Part shown: one piece after another, positions 27,646-39,864 of the stretch
Layout: the number at the start of each line of letters is the position of its first letter
How positions within the stretch are numbered: the first letter of the stretch is position 1
Assembly: GCA_038502055.1 (NCBI GenBank)
Contig: JAXRKN010000043.1
Span: 4,030,001 to 4,094,000, forward strand
Direction: 5' to 3'
DNA: 64,000 nt
Origin: Tanytarsus gracilentus
Lineage: Eukaryota; Arthropoda; Insecta; Diptera; Chironomidae
Notes under the pieces: generated by a model
The model's database searches: none
The model's input: only the letters and a program-made list of their open reading frames with translations
What the model was told of the DNA's origin: nothing
Program-made: the position numbers and the translations under genes

Positions 27646-30600
27646 ATGAGAAAAAGTTTCGATGCACACAAAAATTTTCGCTCGAAAACTATTCCGAAAA
27701 ATAATTAATGTTTCTTCTTCACTCACGATATTGTTTTTTACAATGCAAAAATCCATTAATTTATAAAGCTTGGAAAACTATTAACAATTCACATCTATCA
27801 GCCAGTCAGCTCTGCAAAGTAGAACATCCGAATTTTATTTTTTTATATTTTTCTCTCCGTCTCGCTCGCTCATGCACATCCTCTCATGTGTATAGTTAAG
27901 CCGGAAGAAATAGCAATTTTCCAAAGCAGCAGTACCAAATTGAAAAATGAATTTGGAAAATGAAATCAGATGCACTTAATTCTCGAATTGTTGCTGATTG
28001 TGTTTCTTTTTCCCTTTCTTTCTTTTCCCCAAACCTCCTACATGGAAAATTTCAATTATTTTCAGGAGTGTGGATATGATGGAAGAAAATTTTCTTAATG
28101 CAATAAAAATAAAATGCAGAAATTTTTTTTGACGTGTTTTTTTAATTTTTCTCGAATTTTATTTAGTGGTGGACTAACTGGAAATGCACTCATAAAATTT
28201 TTTGTATCGCTTGCTATGGTGCAACGTCAAGGTTAATACCAAAAATCATCGTTTAAAAAACAAGATTTTGAACTTGACAATTAAAACTTGATCAAATATC
28301 AAATCGGGTTTAAACATTTTTGAACTAATTTTATTTTTTCAAAGACATTTTTCCAAAAATATTATTTTTTTTAAAATTTACCATTGATAATAAAAATTCC
28401 AAATCACTCTTTAAAAGCATTTCACCAGTCTTTATAATCCCACTCATTTATCAAAGAAGAAAAAATTATAAATTTAAATTAAGTTCATGATTATGTCTCA
28501 CACGTTTACGTTGTATGGATCAGATATAAAAAAATTCGTGGAAAAGTTCACATTTTGGAAAGAAAATTGAGCGCGAGACTTGTTGAGATGAAAAGTTTTT
28601 GGGGATGAGATAGAGCACTTTCAGCATACATGAAATTCGAGTTTAAGAAAAAGTTTTTTCCTTTCGAGTCGAAATAAAAAATCATTTCAACTCCAACTGT
28701 AATTTCTAGTTCTCATTTCTTCCTTCTCTCTGCACTCAACTCGATACGAGAAATATTAATTGAAAAAGTTATTAACAGAAAAATATTTAATTACAAAATG
28801 AAAAATAATTCTTTCTTCTTTTTTCCCTTCACATTTTCTCTCATTGCTCATAATGAAAAATTACACTAAAGTCAAGATGAAAATTCAACTTTTTTGTTTG
28901 CAAAGGAGGAGAAGAAGAAGAACTTAACGGAACTTGTTTTCAAAGACGCACAGATTAAAGTTTATCAAGCATTGAAATGCCAAATTTTATGCAATCTTTA
29001 TATCTCAATTTTACCACATGATGAATCTTTTTGAATAAATTTATTGTTGTCATAAAATTTATTGCAAACTGCAAGTTTTAGACAAAAAAATCTCTAATTT
29101 AATTAATTTGTCACTGAGAATTTTTCGACGTTTGATTTATAAAATTTTGTGCAGATTTTTTGCATCGTGAGTGTTCTTTTTAATTCCAGCTATTTTTCAT
29201 TTTCACGCCTTAATTTTTTTGCAAACAATTCATTCAACTCAACATCTTTTTTTGCACAATCAGCCGGCTTATTTTAAATTTTTTTGATGCCAGTATGTCA
29301 GTAATTTGATCCGTCAACAATTACGAAATTATTTAACGTCAATCCGTTCACGCGCAAAGAATTTTTGAATTTCTTTTCGGATAAGAAAAAAAGGGTTAAA
29401 AAAGTTGAAGAAACTTCTGTTGCTACTGCTGCCTTTGATGCTTTTTGAGAACTAAACAATTTGCGAGTGAGACGGAGATATCCTTGAAAGTTCTCTTGTT
29501 CTCAACTTTCGAATGCACTTTTAACAAATAATTCAAGCTTGAGAAAAATACCTTCGCTATCGAGAGATCAACTCCGCACTATCCAAAATGATATTCGCGA
29601 CTGATTTCAAGTGAGTGCTAGTCTCTTAGTATTTAACTTTAAACATTGTAAAAAATGAAGAGAAAAAAGCGGTTTCCTTTAAAAAAAAGTTTACTCTTCT
29701 CTCGCGTGCGACAGTGCTTCAACGATACACATAATATTAAAATTTATTCACTCACACAAATGCTGATAGTTGTGGTCACCGTTGAGTTTACACTCACTCT
29801 ACCTTTTATGATAATAAATACAATGCAATATGCTTTGCTTTAATTTATTAAACACACTCGAATGTATTTTCTTAAAATGCGGTGTCCCACGATCACGAGC
29901 AGTGTCTTACTGAAATATTTTCTTAAAACATTGGACGTCGATGCAAGGTGGGAAATTTTATATTATTAAAAATATTTTTAAAAAAATAAAATCATTTTTG
30001 ATTAAAAACTTTTTTAAAATTTTTTCAAAAAAAAAATAAATTAAATTATTTTACTAACTTCAGCTTATTTAAAAATTTACTCCAATTTACCTTCACTTTT
30101 ATATTAGTCTTTTTCTTCATTAAATTAACTTAAAGCAAGTTCTGCTGCGTGTGTTTGATATCAACACAAATTTCGGCTGTTTGACATGTTTGAAAAAATA
30201 TTTTTTCTTTTTCCATTGATAAAATCAAGTCTTTTTTTTTATTATTTGTCGATACAAATTTTGGAATTCACACGCGCACACACTGACCTCTCCAATTGCA
30301 TGCTTCGATGTTGAAGCAAATTTTTTCATTGAAATTCATTTTATCGAGGATATAAAAATTTAAATTTTTTTCAATCTATTGAAAAAGTTTTTCTTTACTT
30401 TCCGCTTTTTCTCCTCGAGAGCGGTATTACGATGGAATTTAATCGTTAAAGAAGATTTTCTCCAGCGATTAATGGAGAAAACTATTATTGAGCAACATCG
30501 AAGTGCAGATTGCGATGGAAGATATTTGAGATTGCTGCTCATCTTATGTTTGTTATCAATAAAATCAATAGAAAAAATTTCTTCTTACTCTCGATAAGAT

Positions 30601-33600
30601 GATGATGTCGATGTTAATAGCTGCGAGCATGAAAAGGGAATTATCGATGGTTTCTTGTTCACTTTTGTCAATTTATCAGATCTAAGACAAGGATTAAAAG
30701 TTTCAAATTCTTCAAAGCTTTAATTTTTGTGGAGTCACACGAGCTTGTATCATATTGAGGCAAACCGATAGAAAAGAGATGAAAAATCAATAATGGCACA
30801 TGTTTGCGAATTATCGAAAATTCAGTTCGCTCTTCGTGCGTGCACATTAACAAATTTCAATGTGCTTTTTTTTGTTAATCAACCGTTACATCTGAAGTTA
30901 ATAAAAATTAATTCCGTTTGAAGTCAATCAACATAATATGTTAAGTAACGAGTTGCCGTTCACCGGTTAGTGAAATTCAGTTCCTCGATGATAAAAAGCT
31001 TCAACGCTTTTCAAGGTCAGCGAAGTTTAAAATCAGGTTCCATTTTTTTGTTGCTTAATTTTTCAATTTTGATTGGACTTGAGAGTTTAAAATGTTCAAA
31101 ATTATTGGGATACCTTTAGGGTTTTATGGATCTTTTAAACTGTTTTGAATATTTTATATTATATTACGATAAAGATCGATCAGGTGTTCCACTCATGACA
31201 GTGATTAAGGTAGCAACAGATTTTCTGTTGGACGTTGCAAAATCTTAAAAATTTTGAGATGAAGAATTTTTTTGTCAACTGAAATTTAAACTTTTCTGAT
31301 GCATCTTGAAAACATCCAAAAGTGTCACAGGCCATTAAAAAGTTTTACGTAATTTTTTTAATCTCTATGCAGAAGTAAAAACAAGAAAATTCTGTTAATT
31401 AAAAATTATCGAAACAATTTTTGCTCTTATAAAAGTTCCATGCGATAAAAAATATTGATTTTATAATTTGATCTTGAAAAGATGAAAATTGGCATTGTGC
31501 GTGTTAAACTTGATGGTCAAGATGAGTTTTAAATATTTACAATTTTAATTTTGCACTACTTAAATGACCTTTAAATTTATTTCACGAGCACAAAAAAAGA
31601 ATGTTTCATGTTGGTTTGAGAACAAATTTGTTAAGTAAAAAAAATTATTTATGTAATTGCATTTTGATTAAAACAAGAATTCTTGTCGAACAACAAAACT
31701 TGTCGTGAATGTTACCAACTTAAAACATGTGCAAATTATGTGCAAAATAAAGTTTTTTTAATCATCTAAATTTTTTTAGAATTTTTCTGAAAAATAATAA
31801 AAAATTTCAAACCCATTTCTCAATGAAAATTTTTAGCCTTTACATTGAATGATATTTTTTCACAAGCCAAAAAGCTTTGTCCTTAAAATAAAATTATTTT
31901 AGATCTTCTCCTTAATTATCTCATGCAAAGAATTTCTTAAAAAATTCAGTGATCTCATTTGTTTACGTCATATTTAAATTTCTCTAAATATATCCAGTTT
32001 TCTCAATATCTTGATGAATATTAAAAAGGTTTTTAAAATTAATAACTTATTTTTGCAAGCAAGCATGACTTGCGTAAAATTATTCAGCATTTTTTAAAAA
32101 ACATAAATTTAACTTTCCTTCTTATTAAATTTTTTTTACCGCATCGCATGAGAAATCTCGAAAAAGCATTGCGGAAGATCCAAAACCTGTTGTCGCGTCT
32201 CCGTTTTCATGCATCTTATTTTTTAAAATGCGTCAAGCGATGGTCAATGCGAAGGTCAAACGCAGTAATAATATTATCTAGGCTTGATAGATGACAGTCG
32301 ATATACTCAATGGAGTTAAAGCCGGCCAAGGTATATTTCTTATAAAAAGATGATATTTAAATATTTTGCGTTCTCATGCGTCATGTCCTGCAGCAAATAC
32401 CATTGATTTTTATTGAAATTTAACATCGAATAATTAACTCTTTGAGTCTTGATCTATTTTAGTAAATTTTTACTGTAAAGTTTATTTTTTTCATTAGTTA
32501 ATCTTTTTTAAAGTGAAAAAAAAATATTAATCAACACATATTGACATTTGTCAATTCAAAAGAAGTGAACTGAAAAAAATATGAAATTTTCTGATATGAA
32601 AGTTTATTGATCTGTATATTTATGTTGGTTTAAATCAAAAAGTTCTTTATTAAATATTTTGACGATGAGATGATTAAGTCATAAATGTAATGAGAAAATT
32701 TATGGAAATCTGTCACAAAGGAATGCACATAAAAATATTAAGGATGAGAATTATTTTTTTGCTATCATCATCAAAAAATCCTGGTTTATAGACTTCCATC
32801 AAGAAATCAACAGTTTTATGTGTAACCATATAATTAAAGGATGGTTTATCTTCGAATGTGATAAATTTTTAAAATTTATTAAGAAAATATATTTTATTAA
32901 ATTAAAAACTAATAATTAAGATTTTTCTTGTTATAAAAAAATATTTTATTCAATTTCCAATGTCTTGCGAGCGTCTCAATTTCACACCATTATTCCAATC
33001 TTAATTATGCCATCATCCCATCCCTTAATTGACTTCTTATTCTTTCTCATCCATTCATACTTCACTCATTCAACACCGAATCACCGAGCAAGTGCATCAT
33101 CAAGAATGAATGGATGAACATCAAAAGAGTGGGATGACATTTGTGCATTTGTAAGCATAAAAAAGATGAAATTGCTATTAGGTCATTTGCATTAAAATTC
33201 ATTTCTTTTTTCTGTGTCCTTTACATTGCTCTCGCGCTGACAAGTTGGTGTCAGAATAATAATTTGACGTCTTTTTCTCCCTTCTCTCTTACTCTCACAA
33301 TCTAATTTAGCTCTCTCTCGGTCGTTCACGACTGACCTCAACAGCTGTTGCGAAGCAACAGATGTTGTGTAAAAAAACGGTCAAAAAATATTTAAAAAAA
33401 AATTCTTACATGCGCTCCAATACTTCAACACCATCAACTTCACCACTCACCCTCTTCCCTCGATAATCATGCGCTCTCACTGTCGTACCCCCAATTCATT
33501 TTCATACAGTGACAAGATTAAAGACAACGAGAGAAGAAGTGCAAAATCATTCATGTTACCAAAGATGAAATAAATAATAATTTTAGAAAGAGTTAATTCT

Positions 33601-33744
33601 TGTTGGAACCAATAAAACAGTCAATCATAACGGTGAAATTAAAATCTTGCTCGCGATCAATTCAAACATTCACATGCTTAATTTTCAAAAAGTAATTTTT
33701 GTTACCAAATTAAGTACAATAAATTTGATCAGGAAAAAGGGCTA
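27646..33744. other. No gene recognised
   Basis: AT-rich sequence with occasional richer islands, for example 29330-29610 and 30400-30600. Short frames on both strands have no recognisable domains. A perfect palindrome CAACAGCTGTTG (E-box core CAGCTG) sits at 33339-33350. Confidence 0.5.
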
Positions 33745-34280
33745 AATAAAATAAGTAAAAAAAATTTAACAACACTCCCTTCTCTTTGTACAACTAGGTA
33801 TTTCGCACGGAAAAGTATTAAATAAAATAAAATCAGTAAACATTTTGACATTTTTATACATTTTGTTATAGCTTTCTTGTAAACTTAAAACTAAATTTTG
33901 GTATTTGCTTTATCGCAACATATTAAACATATGTATGCAATACTTGAATGAATTTAATATTGGAATTTAAGATCCAAAAATTAGAGAAGTGGAGCGGTTT
34001 TAAAAAACATCAAACAGACAAAAATTACCGCTCCACTTCTCTAATTTTTGGATCTTAAATTCCAATATTAAATTCATTCAAGTATTGCATACATATGTTT
34101 AATATGTTGCGATAAAGCAAATACCAAAATTTAGTTTTAAGTTTACAAGAAAGCTATAACAAAATGTATAAAAATGTCAAAATGTTTACTGATTTTATTT
34201 TATTTAATACTTTTCCGTGCGAAATACCTAGTTGTACAAAGAGAAGGGAGTGTTGTTAAATTTTTTTTACTTATTTTATT
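33745..34280. repeat. Near-perfect 253-bp inverted repeat with a spacer of about 29 nt
   Basis: The left arm (33745 to about 33998) and right arm (34028-34280) are reverse complements over essentially their full length. I found no substitution when comparing them block by block; a one-base length difference cannot be excluded. The spacer is about 29 nt. The arms have no coding frame and no clear target duplication. A transcript would fold into a hairpin of about 250 bp. It ends about 390 bp upstream of the predicted promoter at 34669. It could be a young palindromic MITE, a hairpin-RNA (esiRNA) locus, or an assembly artefact. Confidence 0.92.
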
Positions 34281-34319
34281 AACAATTTTGCTCATCTTTG
34301 AATTTATTATGAGCGATAA

Positions 34320-34585
34320 GAGAAAAATGAGAGAAAGTTTTGTGAGAGAAATATGAGAGAAATTTGGGAGAGAAATTTCATGATACAAACACAATAAACT
34401 CTCACTATACATATAAATAGCGAGTATATGACAAAGTTTCTATCATGAGAAAAAGTACCAGATTTTCTTTCATACAAAAAAGAGACTCACATCCAACTTC
34501 AACCGACTCAAAAAACGCCTGGGAGAGAAAACTCTCTCGAAATTCTCTTCAAGCGCATGCTCATAATTCTCTCCCCTGTTCATAT
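34320..34585 (+). promoter_or_regulatory. GAGAG/CTCTC-rich proximal promoter region
   Basis: Repeated GAGAGAAA units (for example four between about 34331 and 34378) and CTCTC motifs lie within 350 bp upstream of the predicted start site. Family knowledge: GAGA-factor and CLAMP bind such motifs at insect developmental promoters. Binding here is inference. Confidence 0.4.
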
Positions 34586-34660
34586 TTCGTTTTCAATCTC
34601 ATTCCGTTTTCAACTCGTCATGCGGAGAAAAAAGAAGTTCTGAATAAACTCCGAACACAG

Positions 34661-34698
34661 TCAGTTTCAGTTTGTATTCAAACATAAGCGCGAACGGA
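34661..34698 (+). promoter_or_regulatory. Predicted Inr + MTE core promoter
   Basis: TCAGTTTCAGTTTG contains two overlapping initiators. Taking A at 34669 as +1, CGAACGG falls at 34691-34697, which is +23 to +29. This is exactly the register of the motif ten element core (SSAACGS) known from Drosophila. Only the 3' half of the longer MTE consensus matches, and the downstream DPE is partial. The AT-rich intron-like sequence after 35354 and the GAGAG motifs upstream fit a promoter. Confidence 0.5.
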
Positions 34699-35353
34699 GG
34701 CGATTTGCACAACAGGTCGTTTAAATAATCATGAGTCGGGAGGAATAATAAGGTGTAATAAAGAGAAAAAAAGTTGAATGAAAAAAATTTAATTTCTATA
34801 ATTTTTTCCCCGCGTGGAAAAAAAATCTCACAAAAAAGGTCGTTAAAAAAGAATAATTCCGGTAAATGCGTGTTATCAGTAATTAATCGGTGAATCATTC
34901 ATAAATAATTGTCGATTGTATTTTTAGTGGAAAAATAAATAAAAAAGTGTGTAAATAATACAAAAAAGTGCTTGCTGTTTTTGAGCAAAATTCATTGCGA
35001 AGAGCATTTAATGTTTTATTGCACCGAAAAAAAAGAGGTTCTGCGTGCAAAACAGGTGTCTGACGAGATAATTTTTCTTGATTCTCTCGAACGAGAATAA
35101 AAGTGATAAAGAAAAGAGCGAAAGAAGAAAATTAATTCATACACAAATATTCAATTATTAAAGGCATGCGATGAGAAGAGGAAGAAATTGATTACTTCTG
35201 ATCCGCGCGAGATTGAAATGCTCTTTTTATATTTATGTGACGATAGCGAAGTGAAATAAGAAGATAATTTAAATGCCAGATGCCGAGATCGGCAAATTAA
35301 TGGATTATCGTTACTGTTTGGGATAAGACAACGGCAGTATTTCCCCAGTCAAG
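34669..35353 (+). other. Predicted 5'UTR exon of the split gene
   Basis: Runs from the predicted initiator to the donor CAAG|GTATCT (GT at 35354). Composition is more mixed than the AT-rich DNA after the donor, and no long frame is present. Other donors, such as ACAG|GTGTCT near 35058, are possible. Joining this exon to the coding exon 13 kb downstream is inference from strand, order and the lack of anything else between. Confidence 0.35.
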
Positions 35354-38300
35354 GTATCTAAACAACAAAAAAAATAATCATTTTTATAAGAAAATTGGAA
35401 AGATAAATAAAATTCGGAGTGAAGAAAAATCTCCGCCTCGAGATTGATAAATTATGAGAAATTTATTGAAATTTTTTATGCGGACATTTGCTTAATTGTG
35501 ATGACAAAAATAAATTCGGAAATTTATAGGAATCTTGAATGCTGTCGAATTTAAGTGATAATTAAAAAAAATTTGGAATAGATAAAAATATTTTTTGAAG
35601 TGCTTTGTGTGGGTTGAAAGATGAATTTTTTTTAATCAATTAGGGTAATGGAGCTTGAGGTTGTGAGCGAAGAAATGCCTTCTGAAAATTGAGTTGCGAG
35701 TTTTTTGATGCGGAATTAATTGTATCAAAAATTAAAACCCTTTTTGTGAAAAAAAAATTTAGAGGCCAAGTTTAATTAAGAGAGTGAATGTTCAGAAAGT
35801 TATTTGTGGTTTTTGCTAAAATTAACTTGAAAAATTAATTAGCGACTTTGAACGTTATCAGCAAAATATTTAGTTTTCAATTAGAGCTGTAATAATTTTG
35901 TTATTTTTTCAAAGTGTTAATAATTGTGACATTGCCCTTAATTCTCATTTTTCATGATCTTTGACTATTTCAATAAATCAAACCCGCCTTTATCAATTAA
36001 CACAATTTAATTCGTAATAATTTTTTAAATAAATGTTTCATGAAACATGAATTGACCAAATATTATTTGGAGTCAATATTGACTTTAAACAAATAATTTT
36101 TGAAAAATATCTAAATAATATTTTACTCATGTCAAATTAATGAAATTCAAAAATAATAAAATTGATAAAAATCACTTGAATATTATTGTTTCTAAAAAAA
36201 TCAAATAAACTCAAATTAAGGTTCTTTTATTCAAATTACATTTCAATTAATTCTAATTTGCCCACCACACGAGACTTATCATCATGTCATCTAGTCAGTT
36301 TAAGCCACCAAACTATTGCCATCAGATGTGTGATTTCAGATTAGACGTAAAAGGAGAAGAAACAAGCACGACGATGATGACTAGTCAGTGTGTTTGTGCT
36401 ATTTGCTGTGAAGAAGTTAATTGGTTTTTATCTTACGACAATTATCTTAATTTCAAATTAATATTTTTGTAACTTTACAACACAATTTCTTCGCATCTTA
36501 TCTCAATCTGCCTTTTCTCCTTCTTTGTGCTACACGTTTTCGTGCGGCTGGACTTCTGGAGAAAAGAAATACGTGAAATACTTTCTTGCGTGTATGTGCA
36601 TGTGACTCGATGCGAACATAAAAGGTAAATTTTCTACCTAAACTCGTCCCTTTTTTTCGACATTCTTTAATTCCTTTGCCATTGCACAGAAATCTTCAAG
36701 CCATTCAAAAAGGAACCGAATGAAGAAGAAAAATTACGAGTGCATTTTTTCATGCTCATTCAATTTTCAATAATAATATTAATAATTACAAAGCAGCAGC
36801 AGAACGAAGATGGAATGAGGGAATTTTAAAAATTTAGAAAATGAAAAATGAGTCCGCGTGTGTGTATGTACGAGAGTGACTGAAGGGCAATAAATTTCAC
36901 ATGCAAGAGAAAGATTTCTAGACTAAATTGTGCAGCACGATGTGCACAGAAAACCTGTTAGCTTGGACGGTCTTTCGATGGTGGAGTTTGAGCGAGATAA
37001 AAGGCGCTGGTTGGTCGAGGGATTGAAATAAAAGGCTTTAGAGTATTTAAAAAATTAAAACAAAATAATTTTTTTTCATAACATTTAATTATGAAAAATT
37101 ATATGAAACTTTCCATCCCTCGGCTGCTGAAACCTTAAACCAATTCGACTGCGATATTCGATAGAAAGGTCAATTCTTTCCTCTCTCTGCTCATGGTGGA
37201 TTACATTCCATGTTATTACGGTTTCTCCTTCTCTCTCTCGTTAAGCCATTGAACACGAATCGAGAATTTTCAATCTTTTCACTTGATTAACCGCGAATCT
37301 TTCCCTTTTTTCTGCTGTGCTGCACTGAAGAATTCTCATTCCAATCGTTTTTTTTACGGTCAAATTCTGTTGTTCTCCGCGTCATAAAAAAATTATAATT
37401 ATCAGCAGTGAATTCTCTCGCTTATAAACTTTTTTTACTTCATTCTGACTGAACATTCAGTCCTCTTTAGAATATTTGCGGCACTTGTTATATCTATCTG
37501 AGAATTTATAGAGGAGAGCAAAAAAGGTGCAAAAATTCTTGTAATTTTACTCAACGCTTGAAAAAAAGGTTTTTTTTTTCACTTGTAAAGAAGCTGTAAA
37601 GAATTTTATGATGGAAGATTTCTTAGAGAACCGACCGAGAGTGAAGATTTATGAGATTTTAGTGATTTTTTAATTTTATAATTTTAACGACTAAAGTTTC
37701 TTGTACTCCGCTATTATATGCTGCCTCGAAGGCACGAAAAAAAGTCTCGTGAGAAATGAGAACATGAAGTTGATGAGATTCTATTCTGGTTTTGAAAAGA
37801 TGAAGGGAAGATGGATAAAATTGGCGAGATGAACATAAAAGAAGAAAAAGTATTAAAGTGGTCGAAAGTTTATTAATTTATTAATCTTTTAGTTTTAATT
37901 ATTCATGGAGAATATTTGAAATTAATTTCGTAACAAGAAAATATTTAGATTCGAGTCCTTAAATTAAAAAAATAATTTTTAAGCTGCAGCGTCGATTTTT
38001 TTGTTTAAAATTATAAAAACTATATCACGAATATTAATCACCTTCCAAAGTCCATTCCATCCCTTTTTCTCCTTCCAACCATAGCAAAAAGTCATTTCAC
38101 TCGGATGTCGGTGGATGAATGAAAAATATTTAAATTTAAATACAGTTTAATTATACAGCGAGACTATGCGCTCTCTTTTCAAGTGTGGAAGTGAGAAAAA
38201 AATTAATTAAGGCTGAATTTATTGTTTCACTGCATTCCATAGCCATCAATTAAGAACAAAAAGGGGAAACTGCATTATCAATTCTATAAACGAGAAGTTT

Positions 38301-38801
38301 TCAATTAACACTCTTTTCACTTTCAATTTATTCTTTTGGCCATGTTGAGAGAAGAAGTACATGTGCCACCACCTGTTTCTCGTTCGTCATACTTAACATC
38401 TTCCTCAATTCACGCGATTCTCGGAGACACTTGAAGAGGGAACTCGTTTGGCAAGCAGCAGCGTAACTTGTCGCTCGCTCCGCTTTGTTGTCTTTATTCG
38501 CATATTTTATAATAATAATATGCAATGCATAATGTGCAATGTTGCAGCATGCACACGAAAGAGCGAAAGATTAAAGGCAAGAGTGGAGGAGAAGAAAAAT
38601 TAAACTCAATTTTCTGTTCCGTCTTCGTTTTCCTGTTTCTTCAGCTTCGTCAATGCAATTTATAATAACACTTAAATATCATCAGTGTAATTTGTAAAAG
38701 ATTATTTTTGTTTTGGGAAATTGTGTTGAAAATAAAAAGTTTCAATATTTTAAATAAAAAAAAATTAAAATTATATTAAACATATATATTTTTTAAATAT
38801 T

Positions 38802-38814
38802 AGGATTTGAACCT
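38802..38814 (-). repeat. B-box-like dispersed motif, copy 2
   Basis: AGGATTTGAACCT on +, in the middle of an AT-rich block. B-box form GGTTCAAATCC on -. No tRNA fold around it. Confidence 0.5.
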
Positions 38815-39851
38815 TAATTTATTTCAAAATTCATCTTTCATCAAAATCTTTTTCTTTGTTAGTTTAAACTTTAAATTATTTTGAACCTCTAAAAATTTTA
38901 AAAATTTAATTTGCGAATTACGATTTAATTTTTCCTCACTTTGGTGAACTCAGTAAGAGTTACATGAAGTCCACGAAAAAAAGTTCATCCATTCCAGCAG
39001 CAGTGAGCACACAAACATAGCACAGAGTAGACGAGAAGGAGCAAAAAGAAGAGAGAAAAAAAATTCTTCACTAATGATGCCTTTGTCTTGCCATCGAGCT
39101 CTCGTTTTTTATTGCCCATCTAATTATACTTCAACCAGAAAAATGACGACTGTTTTTCGTCGAGTTTGAGTGTATAAAAAATTCTACTGAATTTCGCCAG
39201 AAAATGAGTTTTAAAATTGCATTTTGCAGAAATAGAAGTTGAAGAGAGCTACATAAAAATGAGGGGTTGTGTGAGAAGCACGCACAGCAATTTTATCTCT
39301 CTCTCTTGTTCGCTCCGAGGCATTGAGCAGGGCAATTAAATTTAATTCCATTCCAAGAGCAGGAAATTGTCGCTTATTCGTGAAATGGAATTTCTTGAGA
39401 AAAAACCAAAATTTCGTTAAGCGGAAGCCAAACGAGGAGGAGTTAAAGAGACTGGAATGGAAATTTAATTTTTGGGGAATATTTTGGAGCAACGACAAAT
39501 TTTGCGGTTCAATAGTCTGCTAAAATATTTTCTTACTTTAATTATTTTTTTCCCCGAAAAAATTTCATCACCGAAAAATGTTGGCAATTTTTTCACATAC
39601 TCAACTCTTTTTTTGGTGTAATGAATGACTCATGAGATAATTTCTTCTCTTCTCTGTCTTGAAACCATCAATTATTTCTATATCATCGAAAAGCTATTTT
39701 TAAAATTATACCAAACAGTGGTGTTTTTGGAGTCATTAAAAATTGGCCGATGATTTCATCAATTTTGTTTTAAATTTTCAAAAAAATTGGAAAAAAATTA
39801 ATTTTTTCAAAAAATTCTCTCAAGCTTGAATTTTTTGGAAATTTTAATTTT

Positions 39852-39864
39852 AGGATTCGAACCT
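39852..39864 (-). repeat. B-box-like dispersed motif, copy 3
   Basis: AGGATTCGAACCT on +, an exact GGTTCGAATCC B box on -. AT-rich flanks with no tRNA acceptor or D-arm partners. Confidence 0.55.

Noticed and set aside
29588..29610. Mini-exon starting ATG with donor AA|GTGAGT
   Set aside because: Only 23 nt with no partner exon found; a good donor alone is expected by chance in 64 kb.
32310..32330. Short ATG frame ending CCAAG|GTATAT, possible first exon
   Set aside because: Weak donor, seven codons, and no downstream exon in phase.
39852..39864. Minus-strand tRNA gene suggested by GGTTCGAATCC here and at similar motifs
   Set aside because: The T-arm stem has too few pairs and there is no acceptor stem, D-arm, anticodon arm or A box in the flanks.
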